Assembly (NCBI GenBank): GCA_951213105.1
Contig: OX578142.1
Coordinates: forward strand, 117,567,065 to 117,631,064
DNA length: 64,000 bases
Direction: 5' to 3'
Source of the DNA: Amaurobius ferox
Taxonomy: Eukaryota; Arthropoda; Arachnida; Araneae; Amaurobiidae
Shown here: piece after piece, positions 46,440 to 58,970 of the stretch
How positions within the stretch are numbered: the stretch's first letter is position 1
How the letters are laid out: every line of letters starts with the position of its first letter
Notes under the pieces: generated by a model
The model's input: only the letters and a program-made list of their open reading frames with translations
The model's database searches: none
Told to the model about the DNA's origin: nothing
Program-made: the position numbers and the translations under genes

Positions 46440-48722
46440 TTTTTAACACTTTACAACATAGTTGAAGTGTTTATGACGTTGTCCATTCTGTCTGTCTATC
46501 CGTTCGCACGATAACTGCCGTAAAAATGACTTTATCAAAATGAAATTTTCGTATGTTGTTCCGACGGTCTATGGAAATATAAATAAATAATATCCCCCAA
46601 TTAATTTTGGATTGAACTCGGGTTGAATAAGTGAAATACATTGAACCCTGTGGGACCTAATTCTTCAAACATTTTTTGAGCGAATTTAAAATTCACAAAT
46701 TGCTTCGAAAGTTTTAGGAAATATTCAAATTATTAAATAAAAAATACGAAAGAAATTTCAGCAAAATATATTTGATAGTTTTTTAAATAAAAATTAAACT
46801 AGTAATTACACCCATATTATATGAAGAGATCACGTGACCCACTTCAAAATAAAATATGCATCTTGTGTCAAAACCGTGATTTTTGAAGTACTTTTAATTT
46901 ATATTTAGTGTTGTATCGTTTTAAAACCGCTTTATTTTTACTTAATTTCTGCGCATCTATATTCTGAAACAAAGCAATTACAATATATTTGTGTTTAAAT
47001 GATCAATGCCATTCATTTTGTGTCAAAATCGTGATTTTTACAGTTCTTTTTAATTTCTTTACTTTCCTTATATACATAATGTATAAGGAAAGTATTGTGA
47101 CGGGGTCGAAAATTCGAATTCGAGTTTTCGACGGGAGAGCACGTTTCAAGCATCCCTGATCACGAATCAAACATTTTTGAAGTGATGTCTGTGTGTGTGT
47201 GTGTGTGTGTGAAAGTATGTGTGTGTGTGTGTGTCAGTGAGTCTGTGGAGACGTTAACTGACGAACGAATGGACCGATTCGAACCAAATTTGGTACAAAA
47301 ATCACAATCCGTAAACACTGGAAGCCTATTGTTTTTATACGCAATCGAATGTTCAGAACACCACTAAATTTTCGAATGAAATTTTGAAAAAATCGTCAAA
47401 AAATCAAAACCACTAATAAAGTTACGCAAATAGACATTTCTTATGTAATATTTCATTAGAAAACGATTAACATAAATTTTAGAGCGCTAACATGAACCGT
47501 TCTCGAGATATTGTACATTTTTCAAAAAAATTATCAAAAAGTCATATAAAATAAAAAAAATATATTTCCTATTGAGAAACATGGTTACTTTTCATATGTA
47601 ATACCATGCGATAAATTGAGTGACATCATTCTCATGGATCTAGCTCGTTCCATTCATGAAAAAAGATACTTTGAGTAATACTTTTGTATTTGAACGCCAA
47701 TAGGCATTTATCTGCTGTAATAATAACTTATTTCTTAGTGCATAACGCTTGGCGAGAATTTGGTAGAATGTCGCCAACTTGGCGACTTTATGAAATGTTG
47801 CCAAATTAACGAAAATCTCACCAAATGGATAAAAACGACGCTAAATCAATGAAAATGACGACTAATTGTCGAAAATTCAATATCTTGGAAAGAATATTAG
47901 TATCTACTATAAGAAAACCCTATTTTTTCCTGTAAATGTAGTAAATTCATTACATTATATATGGAAAGTCATGTGGTGCCCCCATCAGATTTTTTAGTGT
48001 TGTATCCGTCCTAAAACCGCTTTATTTTTTATTTTTTCTGTGCATCTATATATTGCGCCAACGCATTTACAATATTTTGGAGTTTAAATGATCATCAAAC
48101 TTTGATTATTTCTACAACAACGGGTAATTTTCTCGTATGGAGAATGTAAACACAGAGTTGTATAAGAATTGTTGAATTTCTTTAACGCAAAATTATTTAG
48201 CTCTGGAGTCTGCAATATAACTGATACGAATGAAACATTCATTGATTTTACACGAAAAGCCGACGATTCTATTGCTTTTTCGATGAAGTTTTTAGCATGA
48301 AGTATAGAAAGTGCTTTTACCTCCATGGATTAAAATTTTTAAGTAAAATAAATTATTATAGTATTGTACAAATTTTAAAAATATCACAGATGAATGAAAG
48401 GAATGGAAAAATTTTCATGAATGAAACATGCTGCTTTTATATAGAGCTTTTATATATACACTGCTTTTATATATATATTACCGCTGAATGTATCACATTT
48501 TAGAGAAGTTTAAATCAGACAATTTATATATCGATGAGGTTATTTGAATAATGTTCATTTGTTTTAGATGAAGATCTCAAATATAATAAATTTTTGTAGT
48601 ACTGTGATAATTTTTAAAATATCACCGCTGAATGTATCGCATTTTAGAGATGTTTAAATAAAATTGCATTTCTGTTGGAAAGTGTTTCATAATCAATGTT
48701 TTATGCAAGATTGATCTTGTTA
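46440..48722 (+). repeat. Family C repeat, copy 1, interrupted by A7
   Basis: Excluding A7 (47061-47995), this is ~1.35 kb colinear with 53170-54527. Shared anchors are AACACTTTACAACA(T/C)AGTTGA, GCACGATAACTGCC and GATCATCAAACTTTGATTAT, plus an end at CATAATCAATG.TTTATGCA. It contains a ~157-165-bp internal tandem dimer (TGTGTCAAAA.CGTGATTTTT...). No coding capacity. Type of element unknown. Confidence 0.75.
47061..47995 (-). mobile_element. Family A element (A7), inserted in repeat C
   Basis: The terminal hairpin is 47061-47093, followed by the inner palindrome, (GT)n at 47187-47235, the conserved interior and the CGCCAA minisatellite (about 47750-47850). The far end is CCCATCAGATTTTTT at 47981-47995. 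The orthologous position in copy 2 of repeat C (about 53815-53826) lacks the element, which defines the insertion precisely within T residues. Confidence 0.8.
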
Positions 48723-49272
48723 TTTTTCGATGAAATCACGTATCATCATCATATTTAAAAAAATACTTTGATGTTCTTATGCATGCAAATCATGATTTAT
48801 AACGAAATGTATAAATGAATGAGATATTGATTTATTTCACTTGACTCCACTTTAGTAATTTGAATTTTTTAAAATTTTTAAATGGTTTACAAATTAAATT
48901 AAAGCGCATTCATAATTTACAATTTCAGGCATAGAAAGCCATATTTCAATTTTGACTTATAAATGGCATTCTTAATATTCTGCAATAATACATTAAATTC
49001 GTAATAATCCATAATCATTTTCGTATACCATTTGCCGCTACCGGACCATACCTTGAAATCAAGTATAATTATTCATTTCGGTGTCTGGTGACTTCATTAA
49101 TGTTTAAATTGTTATTAGGAAATGCGTTGAGAATTCCACTTGCCTGTTCACCATTCTGATAGATCTAGTTAGCATAAGAGGCATTAAGTTCGGATAATTC
49201 AAGCCTCACGAGATGCGATTTTCGAAAATTTAGAAATCCGCAAGTTAATGCCAAGGTTTAATTATATATATA
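48723..49272. other. AT-rich intergenic sequence, nothing recognised
   Basis: No supported feature. Confidence 0.45.
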
Positions 49273-50196
49273 CAGGGGTCCAGAAATTTCCGAACTCCGC
49301 AATATCTCGAGAAATACACTTCGATCGAAAAATAAAAAAAACACGTATTCAATATTTTTAGAAAAGCTATCCAATGATACCAAAATTGACCTCCATACCT
49401 GGGGGGACGGGGTCAATATTGAGGGTCAATTTTGGTCCCTCTTGGGGGGAGGGGGGGGGGGGGCAACTTTGAAATCTTCAATGCTAACCTCCATTTTTTA
49501 TTGCAGATTTGGATTCTCCAGAAAAATTTACACACATTTGACCTACGATTTTTGATCCCACAAACGGCGCTATAATCGAGAAAAACGGAAGTGGGGCACA
49601 AACGTTTAAAAATGGGAATGTCTCGGGAAATACACTTCGGAGTGAAAAATAAAAATTTACGTGTTGAATATTTTCAAAAAAACTATCCAATGATGCTAAA
49701 ATGAATATAATAATGATGCTAAAATATAAACCCCCCGCTAACCGTTCACTTCAGTGACAACTGTTGACTTCAGTTTAGAAAACGGTTCAAAACTACTTTT
49801 AGGACTACCCAGGAACAACGATGTGGACGTAGTAGTTTTCTGTTCCCTTCGGGGTGCTTGATTAACATGAGTCCCTTTGCTTCTCATGATCACGATGCTT
49901 TTTTTGTAACTCCCCTTCCCTCTCATGATCGGAGTGCTTGAATCAAAATCGTAGGTCAAATGTATGTAATTTTTTCCTTGAGAATCCAAATCTGCAATAA
50001 AAAATGGAGGTTCCCATTGAAGATTTCAAAGTTGCCCTCCCCCCTCCCCCCAGGAGGGGAGGGGGGTCAATTTTGGTATCATTGGATAAATAATTTCTAA
50101 ATGGTTCTAAAAATATTGAATACGTGTTTTTTATTTTTTGATCCGAAGTGTATTTTTCGAGATATTGCGCCGTTCCGGAACTTTCTGGACACTCTG
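49273..50196. mobile_element. TIR element with ~280-bp arms, Tc1/mariner-like ends
   Basis: The left end is TA then CAGGGGTCCAGAAATTTCCG. The complement of the right end is CAGAGTGTCCAGAAAGTTCC. Arms continue with AATATCTCGAGAAATACACT, ACACGTATTCAATATTTTTA, a G-rich tract and TTTATTGCAGATTTGGATTC. A third partial copy of the arm lies internally at about 49610-49700 in direct orientation with the left arm. About 924 bp, no transposase. The right flank is CA, so a TA duplication would have decayed on that side. Superfamily is inference. Confidence 0.6.
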
Positions 50197-53169
50197 CATA
50201 TGTACAATAATAATTAATTTACAGAAATTTGCATTTCTGTTAGGAAATGCTTAAATATATTAATAGTATAATTATTTATTAATATATGACTTATGTAGTG
50301 TGGCTAAAGCTAAAAGAGCGCAGTACTATCAGTTTTCTGAATATAGATCTTTAATTCTTGTTAGTGCAATAAAAATAGAATGTCATATAATGGATATATA
50401 CTCACGTAGCACTGTAAAAAAATTACTGTATCTTTAAAGCAAACAGAGTTTGTCCGGTATTTCGTTAAATTTAAAGGCAGAAATTCAGCTTACCTAGAAT
50501 AGGAAGAATTTTAATATTAAACATTGAAATAATACAATTATTATGTACATTAAACGTTTTCAATGAAATATTTTAATTGCAATAAACTTAAATGTAGAAT
50601 TGTATAAACTTAAAAGTAGTATTGTTAGTGCAATGAAAATAGAATACCATATAATGGATAAACACTCACGAAGCACCCTTAAAGATTTACTGTATTAAAC
50701 TTAAAAATAGTAGAATTTAAAATAGTATTCGGTTTTTTCCCTTGAATCCAAATTAAGGAACTTATTATATTGCACCACTTAAGGGTTCCAATTCATGCAA
50801 GATGTTCCGCAGTTTCGTAATGGTGATGTATATTATGCCTTTGATACCAGTATATGATATTTCTCCATAGAAATAAACAGTATGTTGCAAAATAAAATAT
50901 AGATGTAATTGCTTTAAGTATTTAGTATACATGGAAAACGATTGACCTAAAGTATGCCCTTTTGAATTCATAAAGTCATATTTAATGATCCACAAAAAAT
51001 CCATCGCAACCCAAAATTAGGTTACAATATTAAATTTAGGTATTACTTTTATGGTTACGGACCACATGATTATAAAACCAATAAAATTAAAATAACTTTT
51101 TTTAAAAGCAGGATATAACATAAAATTAATAGTGGCGAGTGCTTTTGTAGGCAAGAAACAGCCTTCTTCGACAGGACACACAAGAAGCGCATCTTTTACT
51201 CGAGAAAGCTAGATCGGCGACTGACGTAACATAAAATGTGACTAAAGTAGATAAAGGATGTTACCAACGTTTAACGAAGAAATAAGGGGTAAAAAACCAA
51301 GGAAGAAGAAACAACAGGTATTGAATAATGAATAGACGGTAAAATACCAAAGAGAAAAGTGAACGTCCAATACAGGATTCCATGCACTTAATCAGTGAGT
51401 GAAACTATGAACATAAGAGCTCTATTCAATTAAAACAGACAACTAACAGGTTTCATAAGTTACATGAGTCCTAGTAAAAAAAAAACAGATTCTAAATAGA
51501 TGCGACAATTAAGTAGAACAGAAAATGGTTTTGGAAGTCGTCAACAAAAACTTCGGAAAAAGCAGAAATTCAGAAATAAGAAGAAGGAAGGAAATGGAAT
51601 CGAAAAATTTAACCAGACATTTAGGAATTAGAAGTAAAAATTATTTTACCTTCCAAAAAATTAGAAACTTGATAAGAGCCCCCTTTTAGTGATTATTAGA
51701 ATATTAAGTTATTTCCTACAATGGAGATAACTTCTGAAAGCCTAGGATTTTGGAAATTCAAATTTAAGAGTTCAACAGTCAACCTTTGACAGCAGCCTAA
51801 GATTACAATGCACAGTACAGGTACACACTTGTTATGTGCTTGACCCTGAAATACCATGAGTTGTTACTTAATTACTTAAATTTTTTATATTTTTGTGCTT
51901 GAAATAATCTCGAGTACAAGATGTGTCATTTTCAGATAGTCATATCTGGTGTACATATGTTAAGACATATGACTATTTAAAATTTACAGAATTCAGCTAT
52001 CCTTCAAAAAACCAATAATATGTTTTACGTATCGCACATCACAAAGAAAAGTTATTTAATTCAATATTTAATTATGTGTAGTTAAAAACAGATTGAAATA
52101 GGGCAAAGTTTGCCTTTATTACGTGTGAAAGTTACATATTCCCATTTGAAACCATATTCCAATAAATCTAAGCATAAAATATATGTTTGCAGCGAACGCT
52201 AGTTCAGTTAGATTGAGTTATTTTTTGCTCATCCGTAAAACGTTTTCTGCTACCTCACTTTCCTTTGTGATGTGTGATATTATATGTATTGTAGAAAAAG
52301 TGAATCAGAAATGGCATTTTTCGAACTTCACCTCAAATTGAAAAGAGTACATATAAATATACTAAACTATATCAAAACTGCATGAGTAATATATGTAACT
52401 CTGCGGATAAAAATATGATAAAACACTTTCCACATGCCGCATTAAATATTTTCAATATATTACTACATTTTTAAATATTTGGAAATATATTTAAGCAATT
52501 GCCATTACATTATATTCTTCCCATTATATTACTACGATCTTTAAATTAAACGATTCCATATGTATTGCAGTATTTTAAAAGCTATTTTTTCATTTCATCT
52601 GTACATTTTTGGAATGATTAGACTATCACATTATATTAGTGTGAATATGAACACTGATATGCAGTACATGACTTTTTCTACAAATTTACAAATTCCATAT
52701 TGTGGTAAAAATTGACACAAATTAGATCTTCTTATAAACAGGGCTCGCTGAAAATAAATAAATCTTTTGTTACGAAATTTATAAAGAATGTTTGGTTGAG
52801 AAACAGTAGAGAAACTTTAAAGAACGTTCAATCTTAAAATGGAATTTGGAGTAAAAATGATCTTAACTTCCGAAAAATTAAAAACAGTTCTTTGTTAATA
52901 AGTCCTTTATTAACTATAATTGTCACTTTCCTTTAGCTAAAAATTTTCTTGTTTAATATTCAAAATCTTATGCGCCCCCTTTATTTCTTCTTACGGGTAC
53001 TTTCTTCTTATTTACGGATTTTTCGTAATTTCAAATTTTTGTTATTTGACGAAGTTAGCTACTTTAGCCTCCGAAACCAGTTAGATCCTTCAATATATTT
53101 AGTACGCGTTCATAAACTGGTGTTTTTGCAGCCAGTTTGAGCGGCTCGTGTAAATTTTAAAACCAGTTA
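50197..53169. other. AT-rich intergenic sequence, little recognisable
   Basis: A weak direct similarity exists between 50330-50430 and 50620-50710 (both contain GTGCAAT.AAAATAGAAT and CACTCACG.AGCAC). No genes or bounded elements were seen over nearly 3 kb. Confidence 0.4.
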
Positions 53170-54527
53170 TTTTTTAACACTTTACAACACAGTTGAAAAG
53201 GGTTGACTTTGTTCATTCTGTCTGTCTGTCCATTAGCACGATAACTGCCATAAAAATGACTTTATCAAAATGAAATTTTAGTATGTTGTTCAGATGGTCT
53301 GTGGAACCTATGGTAATATAAATAAGTAATATCACCCAATTAGTTCTGGATTGAACCCGAGTTGAAAAAATGAAATACATGGAACCCTATAGGACCCGAT
53401 TTTCAAACACTTTTAAAGCGAATTTAAAATTCCCAAATTGCTTTGAAAATTTTAGAAAATATTCAAATTATTCTGTAAAATATATAAAAAAATTTCAAAA
53501 TATATTCAGTAGTTTTTTAAATAAAATTTAAAATATTAATTAAACCATTTATATGAAGAGATCACGTTACCATTATATGACGAGATCAGGTGACCCACTT
53601 CAAAATAAAATGTGGCATCCAACTGGTGTCAAAAACGTGATTTTTAAAATTCTTTTTGATTTATATTTAGTGTCGTATCCGTCCTAAGACTGCTTTATTA
53701 TTGCTTAATTTCTGTGAATCTGTATTCTGATATAGCGCAATTACAATCTATTTGAGTTTAAATGATCAATGTCATCCATCTTGTGTCAAAATTGTGATTT
53801 TTAAAGTTATTTTTAATTTAAATTTAGTGTTGTATGCGTCCCAAAACCGCTTTATTTTTTCTTAATTTCTAAGCATCTGTATTCTGAAACAACACAATTA
53901 CAATATATTTGAGTTTAAATGATCATCAAACTTTGATTATTTCTACAACGAAACCTAATTTTCACTTATAGAGAATGTAAAAAGTTTAGGCTGTAAGATG
54001 AGTTGTATAAGAATTACTGAATTTCTTTAATGCAAAATTATTTTGCTCAGAAGTCTGCAATATAGATGATATGAATGAAACATTAATTGATTTTACATGA
54101 GAAGCGGACGATTTAATGACAGACTTCTTTGATGAAGTTTTATGCATAGAGTTAAATTATTTTTACCTCCATGGTTTTAAGTAGAATAAATTATTGTAGT
54201 TCGGTGATGAATGAAATAAAAATGTATGAATGAAATAGTTACTGCTTTTACATAGAGAGCCATGAGTTACCTTTCGGGTAGGTCGGGCGGTCTGGGTATC
54301 AACAACAACAGAGAGCCAGGCGATTTATATTTCGATGACGTCATTTGAATCACGTTCGTTTTTTTCGATGAAGTTTTAAATTTTCAAATATAATAAATTA
54401 TTGCAGCATTGTGATAATTTTTAAAATATTACCGCTGAATGTATCGCATTTTAGAGATGTTTAAATAAAATTAGAGTTCGAAAGTGTTTCATAATCAATG
54501 CTTTATGCATGATTGGTCTTTCTTGTT
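53170..54527 (+). repeat. Family C repeat, copy 2 (lacks A insertion)
   Basis: It is colinear with 46440-48722 minus the A7 element, at nearly the same net length. It has the tandem dimer with 157-bp offset (GTGTC at 53626 and 53783) and preserves the uninterrupted site TTTAATTTAAATTTAGTGTT at 53814-53833. A 47-bp truncated SINE is inserted at 54263-54309. Confidence 0.75.
54254..54318 (+). mobile_element. Tiny 5'-truncated SINE insertion with TSD
   Basis: 47 bp at 54263-54309, ending GGTCTGGGTATCAACAACAA C, is flanked by the 9-bp duplication AGAGAGCCA (54254-54262 and 54310-54318). The body shares GTCGGGCGGTCTGGGT with the complement of a segment near 63625-63645, marking a SINE 3' end family. 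It is absent from the paralogous position in repeat C copy 1. Confidence 0.75.
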
Positions 54528-54689
54528 ACATTTATAGAAATGCACTTATGTTCATAGTTTTGCTCACTAAAAAACTGATTTGAATCGTTTTGATGGCCTT
54601 TCACATTCTTTCCCTAGTCTTTTCCTTTGCACATCTAAAAAAGAGTGGCGATAATTCTAAACAACGGTTCCATAAATTTAGTAAAGAAT

Positions 54690-54768
54690 CTTGCTGCCCC
54701 AAACTCGGAATCCAACTGATTTTCGTACAGGTCAGCTAACACTCTCTACCATTGAGCTACTGGGCCGG
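54690..54768 (-). repeat. tRNA-like sequence, copy 1
   Basis: On the minus strand, CCAGTAGCTCAATGGTAGAG is a good tRNA D-arm/A-box sequence, but the T-arm (CAGTTGGATTCC) does not form a proper stem. It is a tRNA relic or SINE head, not a functional tRNA. It is paired with a similar sequence 378 bp away. Confidence 0.5.
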
Positions 54769-55069
54769 AATTGTAAACACTTATCGTCGAAGTGGACTCT
54801 GCATTCCCCACCCTCTAATGTCAGATTGGAGTGTAACTGACCATCTGACTGATCACCTCCTGCTACTTGTGCCTCAGGTTAGTCTCCTTATGCTATATTT
54901 ATCATCCAGATTAACGTCCTGCTTGGTCGCTGTCTTTTCGATTTGAAATCGGAGCTCAATATCCCAGAGTCCACTGAATCCGTGCTAGTCGTACTAAGGT
55001 TACAATCTAACCTCCGACATCTTTACACCAACCTACAGGGTGGATTTGTTCGGGCACCATTGTAAAGAA

Positions 55070-55152
55070 CCATACTGCTCCAACCAGGAATCGAAAAATG
55101 GATTTTTGCACTGGCCATACAACGCTCTACCTTTGAGCTGCTAAGACAGAAT
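55070..55152 (-). repeat. tRNA-like sequence, copy 2
   Basis: On the minus strand, AGCAGCTCAAAGGTAGAGCG and TTCGATTCCTGG resemble A and B boxes. The flanking sequence TTATCGTCGAAGTG on the 5' side (minus strand: CACTTCGACGATAA) is shared with copy 1, so the duplicated unit is larger than the tRNA part. Pairing is too imperfect for a working tRNA. Confidence 0.5.
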
Positions 55153-55595
55153 AACAAGCTCTTATCGTCGAAGTGAACTTTGCAATTTCTGTTTGAACGA
55201 ACTTAAAAATATTTACTCATTTGATAATAGTGTATGTATTTAAATTTTTGTTTAAAGTGTGTAGTGTAATAGTGTATGGTTGAATAGTATAGTTATACAA
55301 AGTATTGTTTTGTTATTTAAATTTTTCCAATCTTAGACTGAAATATGTGCAACTTCTTGAGAACAGAACATACTAGGTAGGGTGCCATTCGCCGTTAAAA
55401 AAATATTGTAAATAAAACAGCCATTAGAGTAACAGTTTTAGGGATAAATATGTTTTTATACAGTTTTTTTATTTAAAAATGGTTCACAATTTTCATCGCC
55501 TTTCTGTGGTCTATTCATTAAAAATATCAATAGATCTGTGACTTGCATTGTTTAAATACGCCTAATAAATTTCATTCTATTTCTTCAATTGGTTT

Positions 55596-56158
55596 AGGAA
55601 AAATAGAGTCAACATATTCTCAGATAAACGCACATAGACAACATTAATGAATTTCATTCGTTTTCAGCAAATCTTAAAACTTAAAGATTCATAAAAATCT
55701 GGGAGTTCTTATATCTGAAAATGGAGTCTGCATATTCACGGATAGACACACATAGACAACATTAAACAATTTCATTCGTTTTCAGCTAATCTTAAAACAT
55801 AAAGATTCATAAATATCTGGGAGTTCTTATATGGGAAAATCTAGTCTACATATTCACGGATAGACACACATAGACAACATTAAAAAATTGCATTCGTTTT
55901 CAGCTAATCTTAAAACTTAAAAATTCATAAAAATGTGGGAGTTCTTATATGGGAAAATCGAGTCTACATATTCATGGATAGACACACGTAGACAACATAA
56001 AAAACTTTCATTCATTTTCAGCTAATCTTAAAACTTAAAGATTCATAAAAATATGGGAGTTCTTATATGGGAAAATTGAGTCTACATATTCACGGATAGA
56101 CACACATAGACAACATTAAAAAATTTTATTCATAAAAATCTGAGAGTTGGAACTTTTC
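55596..56158 (+). repeat. Regular 118-bp tandem repeat array
   Basis: The motif CACATAGACAAC (one CACGTAGACAAC variant) occurs at 55631, 55749, 55867, 55985 and 56103, exactly 118 bp apart each time. Units share TTTCATTCGTTTTCAGC, AATCTTAAAACTTAAAGATT and GGGAGTTCTTATATGGGAAA. The final unit is internally deleted. The strict period and high identity indicate recent amplification. Confidence 0.9.
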
Positions 56159-57434
56159 TTATGCATATACGTACCTTATATTTTAGAAAAAGTTAAAATG
56201 GACTGGACAAAAATGAAAATCTTTATGTTTGTTTCCGTATTTTCATTATTTTAATTTTTAAAATATCTTATCTACACAGTTATATCCTAAAAAATATTAA
56301 ATATTACATTTATCAAACATCCTTAGATTAAAATATAAAATTGATTGATGAGTTGGGAGTTCACACGATAAAAATATTTAAGAAATCTTTCAGAGTAGTA
56401 TGCCAAAATATAATAATTAATATTAACTCTTCCCCAAGTCACTTTGTGATTGGAAATACTGCAAATGATTTACTGTAGGAGTTCAGAATTTTTTTTACTA
56501 AAACTTGTTTCAGTAGCATATAAAGAAAAGAAAAAGAAAGAACTTCATTATTAACTTCAACCACTTTCAACTTGATGGCCATGCTAAAGCATTGAACTTG
56601 GTTTGGATAATATTTACACAGGAATATATTTCTTTTCTCGAAAAATTGCGGTTTAGAAAATCCATTTTCTGTTTAATATCATGAACTTTAGATATTCTTC
56701 TAGAGGCTTTGATAAATAGTCTTAACATTAATGAATAATTATGAGCCGCGTAAAATTTAATCAACGGTACTTTAATACAAAAATAAACCATGCACTTCAG
56801 GCAGAAAATTTAGAGCCTATTATTAAAATTAATCTCACATCTCTCTTCTTAAAGTAGTTTGTAAAATATTCAGATCAAATTTTTTTATTATCATGCGCTT
56901 TAAGGATATTAATAACTTTCTAATAAATGCGAAGAAATTTTGATTAATCGAAAACATGAAGATATATTTCAAAATTTGAATCACCTCAACACTTCATTTA
57001 TTTTTTTTTCATACGTTGATGAAAATTTATCACTTATATTCTAATTTTAAAACGGTAAGTAGATTTCCATACAGGGGTAAGTTGATCATCATATTATAAG
57101 GGAGAGAACCATGCAAATAAGTTTATGAATATCGATATGTACTTTGGGATTTGGGTGTGTGTTATGTCCCAGAATCATTTTTCAAAATTTTCCAATTCGA
57201 CGAAAATTTGAATTTTCCTCCAGAAATTGAAACATTCATAAGAAAATGGCATTTCCTGCACACTCAAATTTGTCGATTACGTTATTATGTTTATAGCAAA
57301 GTGGTATATTCATTTTATTCCAGGTATTATCTTGCGCTTGCTGGAGTGACTGCTCTGTCTCATTTATCCAGATGAAAACGATTCTTCTTTGCCTCCATGA
57401 CCAGCTGCTGCCTTTAAATATTTACTTACTCACA
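56159..57434. other. AT-rich intergenic sequence, nothing recognised
   Basis: No supported feature. Confidence 0.4.
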
Positions 57435-57720
57435 TTATGTAATATAGTATAAAGAAAGTATTGTTTTCACGAAAATTTTCGTATACGAGATTTTTATGCC
57501 AAAATATGTTTAAAGACCTCCTGATACTCTTTGACTTTTTTTCGAGTGATGTCCGTCTGTCTGTCTGTGGTTGATTTCTTGTGTATACGATAGTTGCCAC
57601 AAATATTAATGAATTTTCATGAAACTTTATATCCTGGCTTTGTTATCGAAAAATCTAGAATTAGATAGAATTTTTTTTTTTTAAATTCAAGCAAAAACTT
57701 CGAAATTGATTCGAAATTTT
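57435..57720 (-). repeat. Fragment of an A/B-like palindrome-ended element
   Basis: A half hairpin (TATAGTATAAAGAAAGTATT) is followed by a palindrome, CGAAAATTTTCG, then GTGATGTCCGTCTGTCTGTC and the generic core (ACGATAGTTGCCAC...GAATTTTCATGAAACTTTAT). The layout is the same as the A and B 3' ends, but the sequence is distinct. The far end was not found. Confidence 0.45.
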
Positions 57721-58089
57721 ATATTTTTAATATGGCGGCACAGGGAAAAATTTAATATAAACATGCATAAAAAGAGTTATTTATGGATCAATGGATATTT
57801 AATAGTTTCAATCATTGCTGTGAAAAATAGCCTGGATACAATTTTTTGTTTGTGATGATATTAACTCCCTCTCACCCCCTCGAGGAGACACATTGTCAGG
57901 TATGGTGTCAACCCTAAATTTTTTTCAAGCCCTTTAAAGTGAAAGGCAACATACTATTTGAACCTAAGATAGCGATTGTTCAAATGTTTTCTTGTAAAAT
58001 TTGGGAAAAAAAAGCTACTTCAACATGAATTCTGGTATGAGAAGGTCGGTTGAGACACACTGTAGTTAATTGTTCTATGCTGAAGGCCA

Positions 58090-58280
58090 GGCATTTGATT
58101 ATACAATTATTAAGCCTATTTAGCGGTCGAAGCTTAAACCATTTTACCATTATAACTCTTGCACGCCATAGGAGGCGGATTACATTTCATCCATTGAACC
58201 CACTCAATTTCGACCGGAACTAAGTAGGCTGGCAACCACGGGAATCATATCTTCCTTCCATAATCCACATCCATCGCTAA
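58090..58280 (-). repeat. Old, diverged SINE-1 relative
   Basis: It contains ACCCACTCAATTTCGACCGG, AACTAAGTAGGCTGGCA and TCTTCCTTCC, which parallel the middle of SINE-1 (ACCCACTTTAGACCGGAACC, CAGTGGGGAGGCA, CCCTCCTTCC). The head and tail are not identifiable. Confidence 0.4.
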
Positions 58281-58620
58281 AGTGAATTATTGTTTCGTGT
58301 TAAAACATAATTCAGTCAAACTGAAAATATAGACATTTAAATGTCTGTGCCAGTAACCAATTTAAAAGCATGTAACCAGTTTTTCTGAAGATTGTCCTAA
58401 TTGAAATCCAATTATAGGTAAAGATCGTAGGGGATGTGAATTTGAAAACAATTATTTTGAACATCTTTTGAAAAGATGCTCAAAGGATGTGTATGGGCAA
58501 GCTAATTTTATAATATTTTGCAATATCTCCTAAAATACATATTCGATTAAAAATGAAATTTGGTAGGAAGATATGAATGAATATGATCTGCATGAATGTG
58601 AAAACAACATCGCGATTTTT

Positions 58621-58970
58621 ACTTTCCCTATATATTGCAAGGTATAGGGAAAGTACTGTGGAGGGGCCGAAAATTTGAATTCGAGTTTTCATCGGAAGAG
58701 CACAAGAAAAGTTTTTTTTCTCTTTCTGGGCAATAAATTTGACGAACTTGGTGACTAATTTAGCCAAATATGGTCAGCGCAGCTATATTTTGCCACAAAT
58801 TGGCGAAAATACCGTCAAAATTGTCAGAAATGAACCTACGTTGACGAAAATCGGTAATCAAAGTGAGCAGTCAGTCGTCGAAATTAGCAGTCAGCAGTTT
58901 GAGCTGGAACGAGAAAGGATATGGTTCAAATTGGAAGAGTGGTCGGCATTCAGAGTTGGAGTGAAATGAT
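58621..58970 (-). mobile_element. Family A element, internally deleted (A9)
   Basis: An intact terminal hairpin at 58621-58654 (ACTTTCCCTATA...TATAGGGAAAGT) is followed by a diverged inner palindrome region (GAATTCGAGTTTTCATCGG). The sequence then jumps to CGCCAA/GCCAAA minisatellite-like sequence at 58735-58850. The conserved middle and the far end are missing. Confidence 0.5.

Noticed and set aside
46440..54527. Tandem segmental duplication of a host locus
   Set aside because: The two ~1.35-kb copies have repeat-family hallmarks and unrelated flanks; an interspersed repeat is the simpler reading.
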